From Clostridium sp. Marseille-P3244 (GTDB lineage: Bacteria > Bacillota > Clostridia > Lachnospirales > Lachnospiraceae), in contig NZ_LT635549.1 in assembly GCF_900120155.1 (NCBI RefSeq), positions 1,892,688 through 1,956,687 of the forward strand: a stretch of DNA of 64,000 bases, written 5' to 3'. A program made the position numbers and the translations under genes. The first letter of the stretch is position 1, and every line of letters begins with the position of its first letter. The notes under the pieces were generated by a model. It ran no database searches. It had not been told where the DNA came from and saw nothing but the letters and a program-made list of their open reading frames with translations. Of this stretch, positions 27,904 through 35,532 are shown one piece after another.

Positions 27904-28574
27904 AAAAGATCAACTGTAATATTATCCGTGATATGCTTCCGCTGTATCTGGATGATGTGGTATGCGACGATACAAAAGAGCTGGTGGAGGAGCATCTTCA
28001 GTCCTGTTCTGGATGCCGGAAAGAAGCTGCCTGCATTAAAAAGGATGTGGTCCTTCCGGCCAGCAGGGCTCAGCGGTTTGCAGAGGCGGAAGTGCTGAAA
28101 AAGATCAGGAACAGGATTTCCAGAAAAAAAGTGATCGTTTCCATATGTACAGCGCTGGCTGTGCTGGCTGCGGTATTGGGGGTGTATGCGCTGTTGGTTT
28201 TTCCGAAAAGTATCATACCGTATGAGGCGGGAGAAATATGGGTGGAAGAAGTAGAGGTGGGAGATTCAAAGTACCTGTATCTTTCTTGTGACTCACAGGA
28301 TAAAGAAGGATATGTCGGCCATGACCCGATAACAGTACAGACGGATGAAGGAGAAAAGACGATTGTGATCGCGTATTATTACAGCACGCCATGGTCAAAA
28401 TATGTGCGTCCTCTTTTCGGAGATGACGGGAGTGAGAATTTGACGGTATTAGGCAGCGCAGACGAGATCGATGCAGTTTACTATGGACAGTTTGAACCTG
28501 TGGATGAATTTTATCAAGATCCCTCCTCCGTGCTTGAAAAGGCTGACAAGATCTGGAGCGCTCAGAAAGATTAA
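27900..28574 (+). CDS. Zinc-finger anti-sigma factor, membrane anchored
   Basis: 224 residues. The N-terminal anti-sigma module has INCNIIRDMLPLYLDDVV and the zinc motif HLQSCSGC (HxxxCxxC) near residues 32-39. One transmembrane helix (about 78-100, SICTALAVLAAVLGVYALLV) leads to an extracytoplasmic domain of about 120 residues that could be the sensor. The start at ATG 27900 overlaps the sigma stop by four bases. It would hold the ECF sigma factor at the membrane until signalled. Confidence 0.88.
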   Translation: MKKINCNIIRDMLPLYLDDVVCDDTKELVEEHLQSCSGCRKEAACIKKDVVLPASRAQRFAEAEVLKKIRNRISRKKVIVSICTALAVLAAVLGVYALLVFPKSIIPYEAGEIWVEEVEVGDSKYLYLSCDSQDKEGYVGHDPITVQTDEGEKTIVIAYYYSTPWSKYVRPLFGDDGSENLTVLGSADEIDAVYYGQFEPVDEFYQDPSSVLEKADKIWSAQKD

Positions 28575-28606
28575 GAAGAGACGGAGTAAAAATTTCAAAA
28601 AAAGTG

Positions 28607-28635
28607 TTGACATCTTTTTTGCAAAGTGCTAAAGT
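28607..28635 (+). promoter_or_regulatory. Promoter of the T-box/trpB unit
   Basis: TTGACA (28607-28612), a 17-base spacer and TAAAGT (28630-28635), directly ahead of the T-box leader. Confidence 0.8.
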
Positions 28636-28641
28636 TCTCTT

Positions 28642-28926
28642 AAACCGATGAGGAAGAGCAAGTAACTTCAATGAGCTGCTTCACAGAGAGCCGCAGGCGG
28701 TGGGATTGCGGTATGTCAGACATGAGGTGAATGGGCTTCTGAGGGCGAGCTGAACGTGAAAGTAGGCAGGCCGGAGAGAGTACTCCGTTATCAAAGGACG
28801 CATATGTTGGTATGCATGAGTGGGTGTAAGATTTGCACCAAGCTGGGTGGCACCGCAGGAGTTATATGAATAATGGCTCTTGTCCCTGCAATAATTTAAT
28901 TGTATGGGACGAGGGCTTATTTTATT
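28642..28926 (+). ncRNA. T-box riboswitch, tryptophan specifier
   Basis: Stem I starts GATGAGGAAGAGCAAG and has the AGAGAGCC element. On its 3' side, GAA precedes the specifier TGG at 28732-28734 (Trp codon), followed by GCTTCTGAG. The T-box core GGGTGGCACCGC is at 28845-28856. The competing terminator pairs 28875-28886 with 28906-28917 (12 bp with G-U pairs) and is followed by TATTTTATT. Uncharged tRNA-Trp would favour the antiterminator and turn on trpB. Confidence 0.92.
28875..28926 (+). terminator. T-box terminator hairpin
   Basis: A 12-bp stem (28875-28886/28906-28917) followed by TATTTTATT. It is conditional on tRNA-Trp charging. Confidence 0.82.
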
Positions 28927-28962
28927 GTATGGAAGGTTCGAGTCCCGGAAAGGAGAAGCAGC

Positions 28963-30336
28963 ATGAGCGAAAAAAAGATCCCCTACAAAATCTATCTTGA
29001 AGAAAGTGAGATGCCGACGACATGGTATAATGTCCGTGCCGATATGAAAAATAAGCCGGCACCACTTTTAAATCCGGGTACCTTAAAGCCAATGACAGCA
29101 GAAGAGCTGGATGGAGTATTCTGTGAAGAGCTGGTGAAGCAGGAGCTGGATAATGACAACCGATACATTGAGATACCGGAGAAGATCCGGGACTTTTATA
29201 AAATGTACCGGCCGTCTCCACTTGTCCGGGCTTATTGTCTGGAAGAGAAACTTCAGACTCCGGCAAAGATTTACTACAAATTTGAAGGAAACAATACGAG
29301 TGGGAGTCATAAGCTGAATTCCGCGATCGCGCAGGCATTTTATGCCAAGGAGCAGGGGCTCAGAGGCGTTACCACAGAGACAGGAGCAGGACAGTGGGGG
29401 ACGGCGCTATCTATGGCATGCGCTTATCTGGATCTGGACTGCAAAGTGTTTATGGTAAAATGCTCTTATGAGCAGAAGCCGTTCCGCCGTGAAGTGATGA
29501 GGACTTATGGGGCCAGTGTTACCCCGTCTCCGTCAGAGACCACAGAGGTCGGCAGAAAGATCCTGAAAGAGCATCCGGGGACGACAGGAAGCCTGGGATG
29601 CGCGATTTCCGAGGCAGTAGAAGTGGCTACACATACCGAAGGATACAGATATGTTCTGGGGAGTGTATTGAATCAGGTCCTTCTTCATCAGTCGGTCATC
29701 GGAGTGGAGACAAAGACGGCTCTGGATAAGTACGGTGTCCGGCCGGACATTATCATCGGCTGTGCCGGAGGAGGGTCTAATCTGGGCGGACTGATCTCTC
29801 CGTTTATGGGAGAAAAGCTCAGAGGAGAGGCTGATTATCAGTTTATTGCCGTGGAGCCGGCATCCTGTCCGAGTCTGACAAGAGGTGTATTCGCGTATGA
29901 TTTCTGCGATACCGGAATGGTTTGCCCGCTGGCAAAAATGTATACTCTTGGAAGCGGATTCATCCCGTCCGCGAACCATGCCGGCGGCCTCAGGTATCAC
30001 GGAATGAGTTCAATTCTGTCTCAGCTTTATCATGATGGATATATGGAGGCGCGCGCAGTAGAGCAGACGGCAGTGTTTGAGGCAGCGGAAAAGTTTGCCC
30101 GGGTGGAAGGTATCCTTCCGGCTCCGGAGAGCAGCCACGCGATCAAGGTCGCTATTGATGAAGCCTTAAAATGTAAAGAGACAGGGGAAGAGAAGACGAT
30201 CCTCTTTGGACTGACAGGGACCGGATATTTTGATATGTATGCATATGAGAAGTTCCACGACGGTAAGATGAGCGACCATATTCCTACAGATGAGGAACTT
30301 CAGGCCGGGTTTGCGGGAATCCCGAAAATCTCATAA
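28963..30336 (+). CDS. trpB: Tryptophan synthase beta-chain-like protein (TrpB2 type)
   Basis: A 457-residue PLP enzyme of the long TrpB2 branch, condensing indole with serine. The PLP lysine lies in GNNTSGSHKLNSAIAQ, with TETGAGQWGTALS next and the phosphate-binding GCAGGGSNLGG later. The family's extra N-terminal segment (YKIYLEESEMPTTWYNVRAD) is present. Start ATG 28963 follows AAAGGAG. No trpA or other trp genes are beside it, but the Trp T-box ties it to tryptophan supply. It may salvage indole, which fits a gut organism (inference). Confidence 0.93.
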   Translation: MSEKKIPYKIYLEESEMPTTWYNVRADMKNKPAPLLNPGTLKPMTAEELDGVFCEELVKQELDNDNRYIEIPEKIRDFYKMYRPSPLVRAYCLEEKLQTPAKIYYKFEGNNTSGSHKLNSAIAQAFYAKEQGLRGVTTETGAGQWGTALSMACAYLDLDCKVFMVKCSYEQKPFRREVMRTYGASVTPSPSETTEVGRKILKEHPGTTGSLGCAISEAVEVATHTEGYRYVLGSVLNQVLLHQSVIGVETKTALDKYGVRPDIIIGCAGGGSNLGGLISPFMGEKLRGEADYQFIAVEPASCPSLTRGVFAYDFCDTGMVCPLAKMYTLGSGFIPSANHAGGLRYHGMSSILSQLYHDGYMEARAVEQTAVFEAAEKFARVEGILPAPESSHAIKVAIDEALKCKETGEEKTILFGLTGTGYFDMYAYEKFHDGKMSDHIPTDEELQAGFAGIPKIS

Positions 30337-30351
30337 ACGGCTAAAAAACTG

Positions 30352-30380
30352 TTGACATTTTCTTCACGACATAGTATTAT
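30352..30380 (+). promoter_or_regulatory. Promoter of tRNA-Leu(AAG)
   Basis: TTGACA (30352-30357), a 17-base spacer and TATTAT (30375-30380). A strong hairpin (GTGGCCGACAG/CTGTCGGCCAC, 30388-30416) follows in the 5' leader, before the tRNA. Confidence 0.78.
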
Positions 30381-30430
30381 ATCACTTGTGGCCGACAGCG
30401 AAAGGCCTGTCGGCCACATTTATATGGAAT

Positions 30431-30514
30431 GCGGAAGTGTCGGAACTGGCAGACGAGCAAGACTAAGGATCTTGTGACATTCGTGTCGTGTGGGTTCAAG
30501 TCCCATCTTCCGCA
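30431..30514 (+). tRNA. tRNA-Leu (anticodon AAG)
   Basis: The acceptor GCGGAAG (30431-30437) pairs with CTTCCGC, with discriminator A at 30514. The anticodon arm CAAGA/TCTTG encloses loop CTAAGGA, giving AAG. The long variable arm is class II and the T-arm matches the other tRNA-Leu in the window. A34 would normally be deaminated to inosine; most bacteria use GAG here instead. Confidence 0.9.
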
Positions 30515-30518
30515 TAAT

Positions 30519-30550
30519 AAAAAGTCTTGAGTTTATCAAGACTTTTTTTT
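30519..30550 (+). terminator. Terminator after tRNA-Leu(AAG)
   Basis: AAGTCTTGA, loop GTTTA, TCAAGACTT, then a run of T. The group II intron begins just downstream. Confidence 0.92.
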
Positions 30551-30556
30551 GTGGTT

Positions 30557-32459
30557 GTGCGCCTGGCGGCGCACGTTTCTAACGGGTGAAAGTCCCGAAT
30601 CCGCCCGGTAGCGGGAAGGATATAGCCGAAGGCAAGGGTGTTGCAGGTGACTGCAAATCTGAAGGAAGCCGGATGTGGGGAACCTACTAACCCACGGGCA
30701 AACCTCTGGTCTGACGGACAGAAACCGTATAGAAGGCTGTGCATGAGGGTAAGTCTGCAACACAAGATGAAGCCCGATAGCTACACGGAATCATGTGCAG
30801 TAAATGCGGCAGATGGATGGAGGGAAAGAAACGTGTGGTACCCAGGGAGATCTGTATGGAACGCTCCGAAAGGAGTAACCGTTATCAGGAGATAACGCTG
30901 AACATACAGAAGTCAGCAGAGGCCATAGTAACTGTTTTTTTAGTGAAGGGCCGAATCAATAGGAGTTCTTAGTACGACTGGGAAAGGAGGAATGGGCAGG
31001 ATGGGTACAGAAAACAAAGAAAGCTGCTCACAAAGAGATAGCGCGGAACGCAAAGGGTATGTGAGAGCGCACCGCTCATTCAACCGGATATGGAAGGAAA
31101 GGGACAGTGCAGAGCCAGACATCTTAGGTAAGATACTGGACAAGAATAACCTAAACCGGGCTTACAAAAGAGTGAAGGCGAACAAGGGAGCGGCGGGAGT
31201 CGACGGGATGACCATCGAAGCGGCACTGCCATGGCTGAGGGAACATAATCAAGAATTGACGGAGAGAATCCGAAGGGGGAAATATACCCCATCTCCGGTC
31301 AGACGTGTGGAGATCCCGAAGCCGGAGGTCGGGATACGAAAACTCGGAATCCCTACCGTCATTGACCGTATCATCCAACAGGCAATGCTCCAGCAGCTCA
31401 TGCCAATCTATGAGCGGTTGTTTTCGGAGGACAGTTTTGGCTATCGACCGGGAAAAGGGGCAAAAGACGCTATTTTCAGGATAAAAGAGTACATCGAACA
31501 GGGCTATAGCAGGGCAGTCGTCCTTGACCTGTCGAAGTACTTCGATACGCTGAATCACACAATCCTCTTGAACCTGCTGAGAAAGCAGGTCAAAGACGAA
31601 AGGGTCATACAGATGGTAAAGCGATACCTGAAAAGTGGAGTGATGGAGAACGGTGTTGTAACAGAGACAAAGGAAGGCACCCCGCAGGGAGGAAATCTAT
31701 CCCCACTCTTAGCAAACGTGTATCTGAATGAATTCGACTGGGAATTTCGCAGACGGGGCGTGCCGTGCATCCGCTATGCAGACGATATCGTACTGCTGGC
31801 GAAAAGTGAGCGCGCGGCGGAACGCCTGCTGGAGAGCAGTACGAAATATCTGGAAGAAACGTTAAAGCTGAAAGTGAACCGGGAAAAGAGCCGGACAGTC
31901 AGCGTGTTCGCAATCCGAAATTTTAAGTTCCTTGGCTTCTGTTTTGGGAAGAACGGGAAAGGGCTCTATATCCGTGTCCATGGGAAGTCATGGAAGAAAG
32001 CCAAGGAGAAACTGCGCCAGCTCACTTCCCGGAGCAGATGCGGGAGTATCATCCGAACGATGGAAAAGATAAAAGTCTACATGAGAGGATGGCTGAATTA
32101 TTACGGGACAGCGGACATGAAGAAGAACATCGAAGGCCTGAACGGATGGCTGTACCGGCGGATACGGATGTGTATCTGGAAGCAGTGGAAACTGCCTAAG
32201 ACCAGAATGAGGAAACTGATAGGACTGGGAGTGTACAGCCATTATGCGGCAACGATAGTCTACGACCGCAAAGGATACTGGTTTAATGCAGGAAACAAGG
32301 CGGTCAACTGGGCATTAAGTAAAGAAAGACTGATAAACTGGGGCTTTTATGACTTAGCCGTAGCCTATCAGTCTCTGCACGTCAACTATTGAAAGCGCCG
32401 GATACGTGAACCGTACGTCCGGTGCTGTGAGAGGACGGGAGCTAATCACTCCCTCCTAC
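30557..32459 (+). mobile_element. Group IIC intron with its own reverse transcriptase
   Basis: The 5' end reads GTGCGCC, a group IIC-like start, beginning 6-7 bases after the T-run of the tRNA terminator; insertion just after terminators is typical of class C introns. Domain V is at about 32394-32426 (AGCGCCGG ... CCGGTGCT with a GTGAACCGTAC hairpin). Domain VI follows, pairing GGACGGGAG with CTCCCTCC and ending near CTAC at 32459. The ribozyme 5' part (30557-30990) has no real gene. Boundaries are good to within several bases. Confidence 0.85.
30992..32392 (+). CDS. ltrA: Group II intron reverse transcriptase/maturase (class C)
   Basis: 466 residues, encoded in intron domain IV. The reverse transcriptase core runs from about 60 to 320, with KANKGAAGVDGMT, PIPKPE-like EIPKPEVGIRKLGIPT, FSEDSFGYRPGKGAKDAI, the TPQGGNLSPLLANVYLNEFD block and the catalytic IRYADDIVLLAKS. 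The maturase X domain follows (KVYMRGWLNYYG region). No HNH endonuclease is present, as expected of class C. AAAGGAGG sits close before ATG 30992; ATG 31001 may be the real start. The frame is intact, so the intron could be mobile. Confidence 0.93.
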   Translation: MGRMGTENKESCSQRDSAERKGYVRAHRSFNRIWKERDSAEPDILGKILDKNNLNRAYKRVKANKGAAGVDGMTIEAALPWLREHNQELTERIRRGKYTPSPVRRVEIPKPEVGIRKLGIPTVIDRIIQQAMLQQLMPIYERLFSEDSFGYRPGKGAKDAIFRIKEYIEQGYSRAVVLDLSKYFDTLNHTILLNLLRKQVKDERVIQMVKRYLKSGVMENGVVTETKEGTPQGGNLSPLLANVYLNEFDWEFRRRGVPCIRYADDIVLLAKSERAAERLLESSTKYLEETLKLKVNREKSRTVSVFAIRNFKFLGFCFGKNGKGLYIRVHGKSWKKAKEKLRQLTSRSRCGSIIRTMEKIKVYMRGWLNYYGTADMKKNIEGLNGWLYRRIRMCIWKQWKLPKTRMRKLIGLGVYSHYAATIVYDRKGYWFNAGNKAVNWALSKERLINWGFYDLAVAYQSLHVNY

Positions 32460-32739
32460 TCGATTTTATGAGACATGCGGATGAGATAAGGAAAGAAAGC
32501 TTCAGATAAAAATTGTCCAGGTGGAGCAGGCAGAGTGATAAATAGTAAGAAAAATTATAAAAAAATTTATCTATATTTCACAAAAAAAATCTTTTTTTTT
32601 CTATATCTGATAATACAAAAATACTTGCTGAAAATGATAAAAAGTGATAAACTTTAATAAAAAGTGAGAATGAAATGAGAAATTACTAGTAGTTTCGTGT
32701 AACAACCAGTCAGAAAATGTAATTTTAGAAGGTGTAAAA
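32460..32739. other. AT-rich regulatory region upstream of ptsI
   Basis: No gene is visible. It is strongly AT-rich, with long A and T runs (32568-32600). It carries the candidate ptsI promoter (32624-32652) and, just after it, TGAGAATGAAA (32664-32674), which recurs upstream of the glpA-like gene. Confidence 0.6.
32624..32652 (+). promoter_or_regulatory. Candidate promoter of the ptsI operon
   Basis: TTGCTG (32624-32629), a 17-base spacer and TAAACT (32647-32652), about 90 bases before ptsI. Match quality is moderate. Confidence 0.5.
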
Positions 32740-34473
32740 ATGAAGGTGAAAGGAGTTTCCACCTCTCCTCAGATCGTAATCGGAGAGGTTATGAAGTATG
32801 TTCCTTTTACTTGTGATGCAGAGGTTCGCAAGTATGAAGGAGAGGATCCGGAGACGGAAATCGGGAAATATGAAAGCGCAAAGGCAAAAGCCGCGGAAGA
32901 ATTGCAGAATCTCGGGAATTTTTTAAAGGCGAAAAATTCTTCAAATGCTGATTTTGTTGATGCCCACAGAGAGATACTAAATGACCCGTCCATTGACGCG
33001 GAAGTCCGGCAGATGATCCGGACAGGCTCTTATTATGCTGACGGCGTGATTGCGGCGATCTTTGACCAGTACAGCGAATTGTTTGCGAAGAATAAAAATG
33101 AACTGATCAGAGAGAGAGCTTCCGACCTGCAGGATGTAAAGATGCGCCTGCTCCGCTGTTACTATGGCGAACCGGAAAAAAATCTGGCAAAACTTGACAA
33201 GCCATGCGTTATTGTAACTGAAGAATTATTTCCGTCTGATACACTGTGTATGGATACTTCCAATATCAAAGGGATCATAACAGAACGCGGAAGCCTGACT
33301 TCTCATACCGCTATCATAGCAAGGACTCTGAATATCCCGGCTCTTCTCGGGGCGGAAGGAGTTATGAGAGCGGTGAAGGACGGCGGCTGTGTTGTGCTTG
33401 ACGGCACAGCTCAGGAAGCCGTCATAGGTGCAAAGGCCGGGGAAATTGAAGCATATTCTGAAAAGGCTGTGAAGGTCGAAAAGGATATGGAGATTACCAG
33501 ACTCTATTATGGAAGAGAGCCGGTTACTTCCGACGGCACGAAGATTGATCTGAGGATCAACATCGCATCTGCGGAGTTTGATAAAACAGAGAAAGTATCC
33601 TGCCTTGACGGGGTAGGACTGTTCCGGAGCGAATTTCTGTATCTGTCAGCAAAGGCACTTCCGTCGGAGGAAGAACAGTTTGAGGCGTACAGGAAAATTG
33701 CCGAGATTTTCCGGGAGAAGCCGGTAGTATTAAGAACTCTGGATATCGGAGGAGATAAGCAGGTGCCCTATATGGAACTGCCAAAAGAAGATAATCCGTT
33801 TTTGGGAAACAGAGGACTTCGTCTCTGCCTGAGCAGAGAGGAGATTTTCCGGACGCAGCTGAAAGCCGCTCTACGTGCTTCGGCGTATGGGAATCTGATG
33901 CTGATGTTTCCGATGGTAACATCCATTAATGAGTTCCGGGCTGCCAGAGATATCATCAGAGATGTCATGAGAGAGCTGGACGAAGAAGGAATCGCTTATA
34001 ATAAGGAAATAAAGACAGGTATTATGATCGAGGTGCCATCGATCGCTTTGATCGCTGACCGCATTATCGATGAGATTGATTTTGCCAGTGTGGGAACAAA
34101 TGATCTTTGCCAGTATCTGTGCGCGGCTGACAGGATGAATCATGCTGTAAAAGATTATTATCAGGATTACCATCCGGCAGTTTTCCGGGTATTGAAAAAT
34201 CTGGTCAATGTTTTTGCCGGTACGGGGAAATGTCTGAGTATCTGTGGGGAACTTGCGGGTGATCCTCTGGCCATTCCGCTTCTTGCCGGGCTGGGCATCC
34301 GGACATTAAGCATGAATGATACCTCGATTGCGCGGGCAAAACGTATCATTTGTAATATCAGCCTGGCAGATGCCGAGAAACTCGCCTCGGAAGTGCTGAA
34401 TATGACATCAGACAGAGAGATAGAAGAACGGCTTCATAAATTTCATGATAAAATTCAAGAAAAACAAAATTAA
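32740..34473 (+). CDS. ptsI: PTS enzyme I (phosphoenolpyruvate-protein phosphotransferase)
   Basis: 577 residues, the standard enzyme I length. It takes phosphate from phosphoenolpyruvate and passes it to HPr. The phosphorylated histidine is in GSLTSHTAIIARTLNIPALLG near residue 190. The PEP-binding barrel has GVGLFRSEFLYL, LRTLDIGGDKQ, MLMFPMV, GIMIEVPS, VGTNDLCQY and SICGELAGD. AGAAGGTGTAAAA precedes ATG 32740. It opens the PTS/oxidoreductase locus together with its own HPr gene, 18 bases downstream. Whether it is the cell's only enzyme I or a dedicated paralogue cannot be told from this window. Confidence 0.96.
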   Translation: MKVKGVSTSPQIVIGEVMKYVPFTCDAEVRKYEGEDPETEIGKYESAKAKAAEELQNLGNFLKAKNSSNADFVDAHREILNDPSIDAEVRQMIRTGSYYADGVIAAIFDQYSELFAKNKNELIRERASDLQDVKMRLLRCYYGEPEKNLAKLDKPCVIVTEELFPSDTLCMDTSNIKGIITERGSLTSHTAIIARTLNIPALLGAEGVMRAVKDGGCVVLDGTAQEAVIGAKAGEIEAYSEKAVKVEKDMEITRLYYGREPVTSDGTKIDLRINIASAEFDKTEKVSCLDGVGLFRSEFLYLSAKALPSEEEQFEAYRKIAEIFREKPVVLRTLDIGGDKQVPYMELPKEDNPFLGNRGLRLCLSREEIFRTQLKAALRASAYGNLMLMFPMVTSINEFRAARDIIRDVMRELDEEGIAYNKEIKTGIMIEVPSIALIADRIIDEIDFASVGTNDLCQYLCAADRMNHAVKDYYQDYHPAVFRVLKNLVNVFAGTGKCLSICGELAGDPLAIPLLAGLGIRTLSMNDTSIARAKRIICNISLADAEKLASEVLNMTSDREIEERLHKFHDKIQEKQN

Positions 34474-34491
34474 GAAAGGACGGTGTTTATC

Positions 34492-34758
34492 ATGTACTCA
34501 AAACAGATCAAAGTCGTAAATCCGACAGGGCTTCATGCGAGACCGGCTTCTCAGCTCGTCTCAAAAGCTAACACTTATTCATCAGCTATCATGCTGCGCA
34601 GGGTCGATGAAGAAAGCGAATACAATGTGAAATCTATTGTCATGCTGCTCGCTCTCGGACTTGGGCAGGATGAAGAGGCGGTCCTCTCCGCGGAAGGGGA
34701 AGACGAGGTTGCTGCAGTGAACGAGCTGGCTGAATATATCGAGTCTCTTACAGAATAA
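34492..34758 (+). CDS. HPr-family phosphocarrier protein
   Basis: 88 residues. The phosphohistidine motif is NPTGLHARPASQLV (His about 15), and the serine equivalent to the HPr-kinase site appears in VKSIVMLLALGLGQ (about residue 46). Downstream of that it differs from canonical HPr, reading GLGQDEEAVLSAEGEDE. Start ATG 34492 is preferred over GTG 34483, which is too close to the AAAGGA. It is coupled to ptsI in the same operon. Confidence 0.9.
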   Translation: MYSKQIKVVNPTGLHARPASQLVSKANTYSSAIMLRRVDEESEYNVKSIVMLLALGLGQDEEAVLSAEGEDEVAAVNELAEYIESLTE

Positions 34759-34779
34759 GTTTAGGAAAGGATGTAATTT

Positions 34780-35049
34780 ATGCCAACCGAGATATTATAT
34801 CAAGTTGTAGCCCTGATACTTCTAATTGGCCTGTTGATTTTTGGGATCATTCTGCCGGAACATTTTCGGAAGAAAAAGAGAAATAGTGAACTGAATTCCA
34901 TAGTGCCGGGAGATAAGATCATTACCCAGCAGGGGATCAGAGGCACGGTGGAGGCGGTAGAGAAAGAGCTTCTTACCATCGTCTGTGAACCGGACGGTAT
35001 ACGCCTTCAGATCGCACAGTGGGGTGTGCGAAGTAAACAAGGATCATAA
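34780..35049 (+). CDS. YajC-like single-span membrane protein (first of a tandem pair)
   Basis: 89 residues. One transmembrane helix (about 7-26, VVALILLIGLLIFGIILP) is followed by a basic patch PEHFRKKKRNSELN and the YajC-type beta domain IVPGDKIITQQGIRGTVEAVEKELLTIV. YajC is an accessory of the Sec-SecDF translocase, but no sec genes are nearby. It follows HPr by 21 bases in the same operon, and a second YajC-like gene comes next. Its role in a PTS locus is unknown. Confidence 0.75.
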   Translation: MPTEILYQVVALILLIGLLIFGIILPEHFRKKKRNSELNSIVPGDKIITQQGIRGTVEAVEKELLTIVCEPDGIRLQIAQWGVRSKQGS

Positions 35050-35064
35050 GCATAAGGAGTCGTT

Positions 35065-35469
35065 ATGGGTTATACATTACTGTTTTTTCTAATACTGATG
35101 ATCGCTGTGAATTTCGTGGTCGTCCGGCCGCACAGAAAGAGTTTTAACAAGAGGGCCATTATGCTCAACAGTGTCAAGGCGGGAACGATCGTCTACACGG
35201 TGGATGGTATAAGGGCTGAGGTTGACGCCGTAAACAGAGATGTGATAAGCTTAAATTGTTATCCGGACGGCGTGAAACTTCTCGTTGAATTAGAAGCGGT
35301 TGACAGAATTGAGAATTATGATGAGGAATATGCCCGCCATCTGATGGATGCGAAGATTCAAAAAGGACGCGAAAAATACGGAAAGCGTGTTGCTTCGAGA
35401 AAGCCCAGAAAGCGGGGATTCATGAAAGGACGAGGAGAAGACAGCGGAGAAAATGCACAGAATCTATAG
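35065..35469 (+). CDS. YajC-like single-span membrane protein (second of a tandem pair)
   Basis: 134 residues. The N-terminal helix (about 3-20) is followed by VVVRPHRKSFNKRAIMLNSV and a YajC-type fold, AGTIVYTVDGIRAEVDAVNRDVISLNCYPDGVKLLVE. A long basic tail (KIQKGREKYGKRVASRKPRKRGFMKGRG) is not typical of YajC and could bind nucleic acid, ribosomes or acidic lipids. The PDG-(I/V)-(R/K)-L-x-(I/V/L) segment is shared with its neighbour, so the two are probably paralogues. GGAG precedes ATG 35065. Confidence 0.7.
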   Translation: MGYTLLFFLILMIAVNFVVVRPHRKSFNKRAIMLNSVKAGTIVYTVDGIRAEVDAVNRDVISLNCYPDGVKLLVELEAVDRIENYDEEYARHLMDAKIQKGREKYGKRVASRKPRKRGFMKGRGEDSGENAQNL

Positions 35470-35532
35470 CGCCTGACTGGAGCGTGCAGCCCGGTACTGC
35501 AAATTTTTTAGATGTGAATTGGAGAAATGAAT

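Noticed and set aside
30496-30895. Short frames in the 5' part of the group II intron
   Set aside because: This part is ribozyme sequence; no start signals or domains.
35470-35526. Possible terminator between the second YajC-like gene and the DeoR gene
   Set aside because: TGCAG/CTGCA gives only a 5-bp stem before a T-run; too weak to call.
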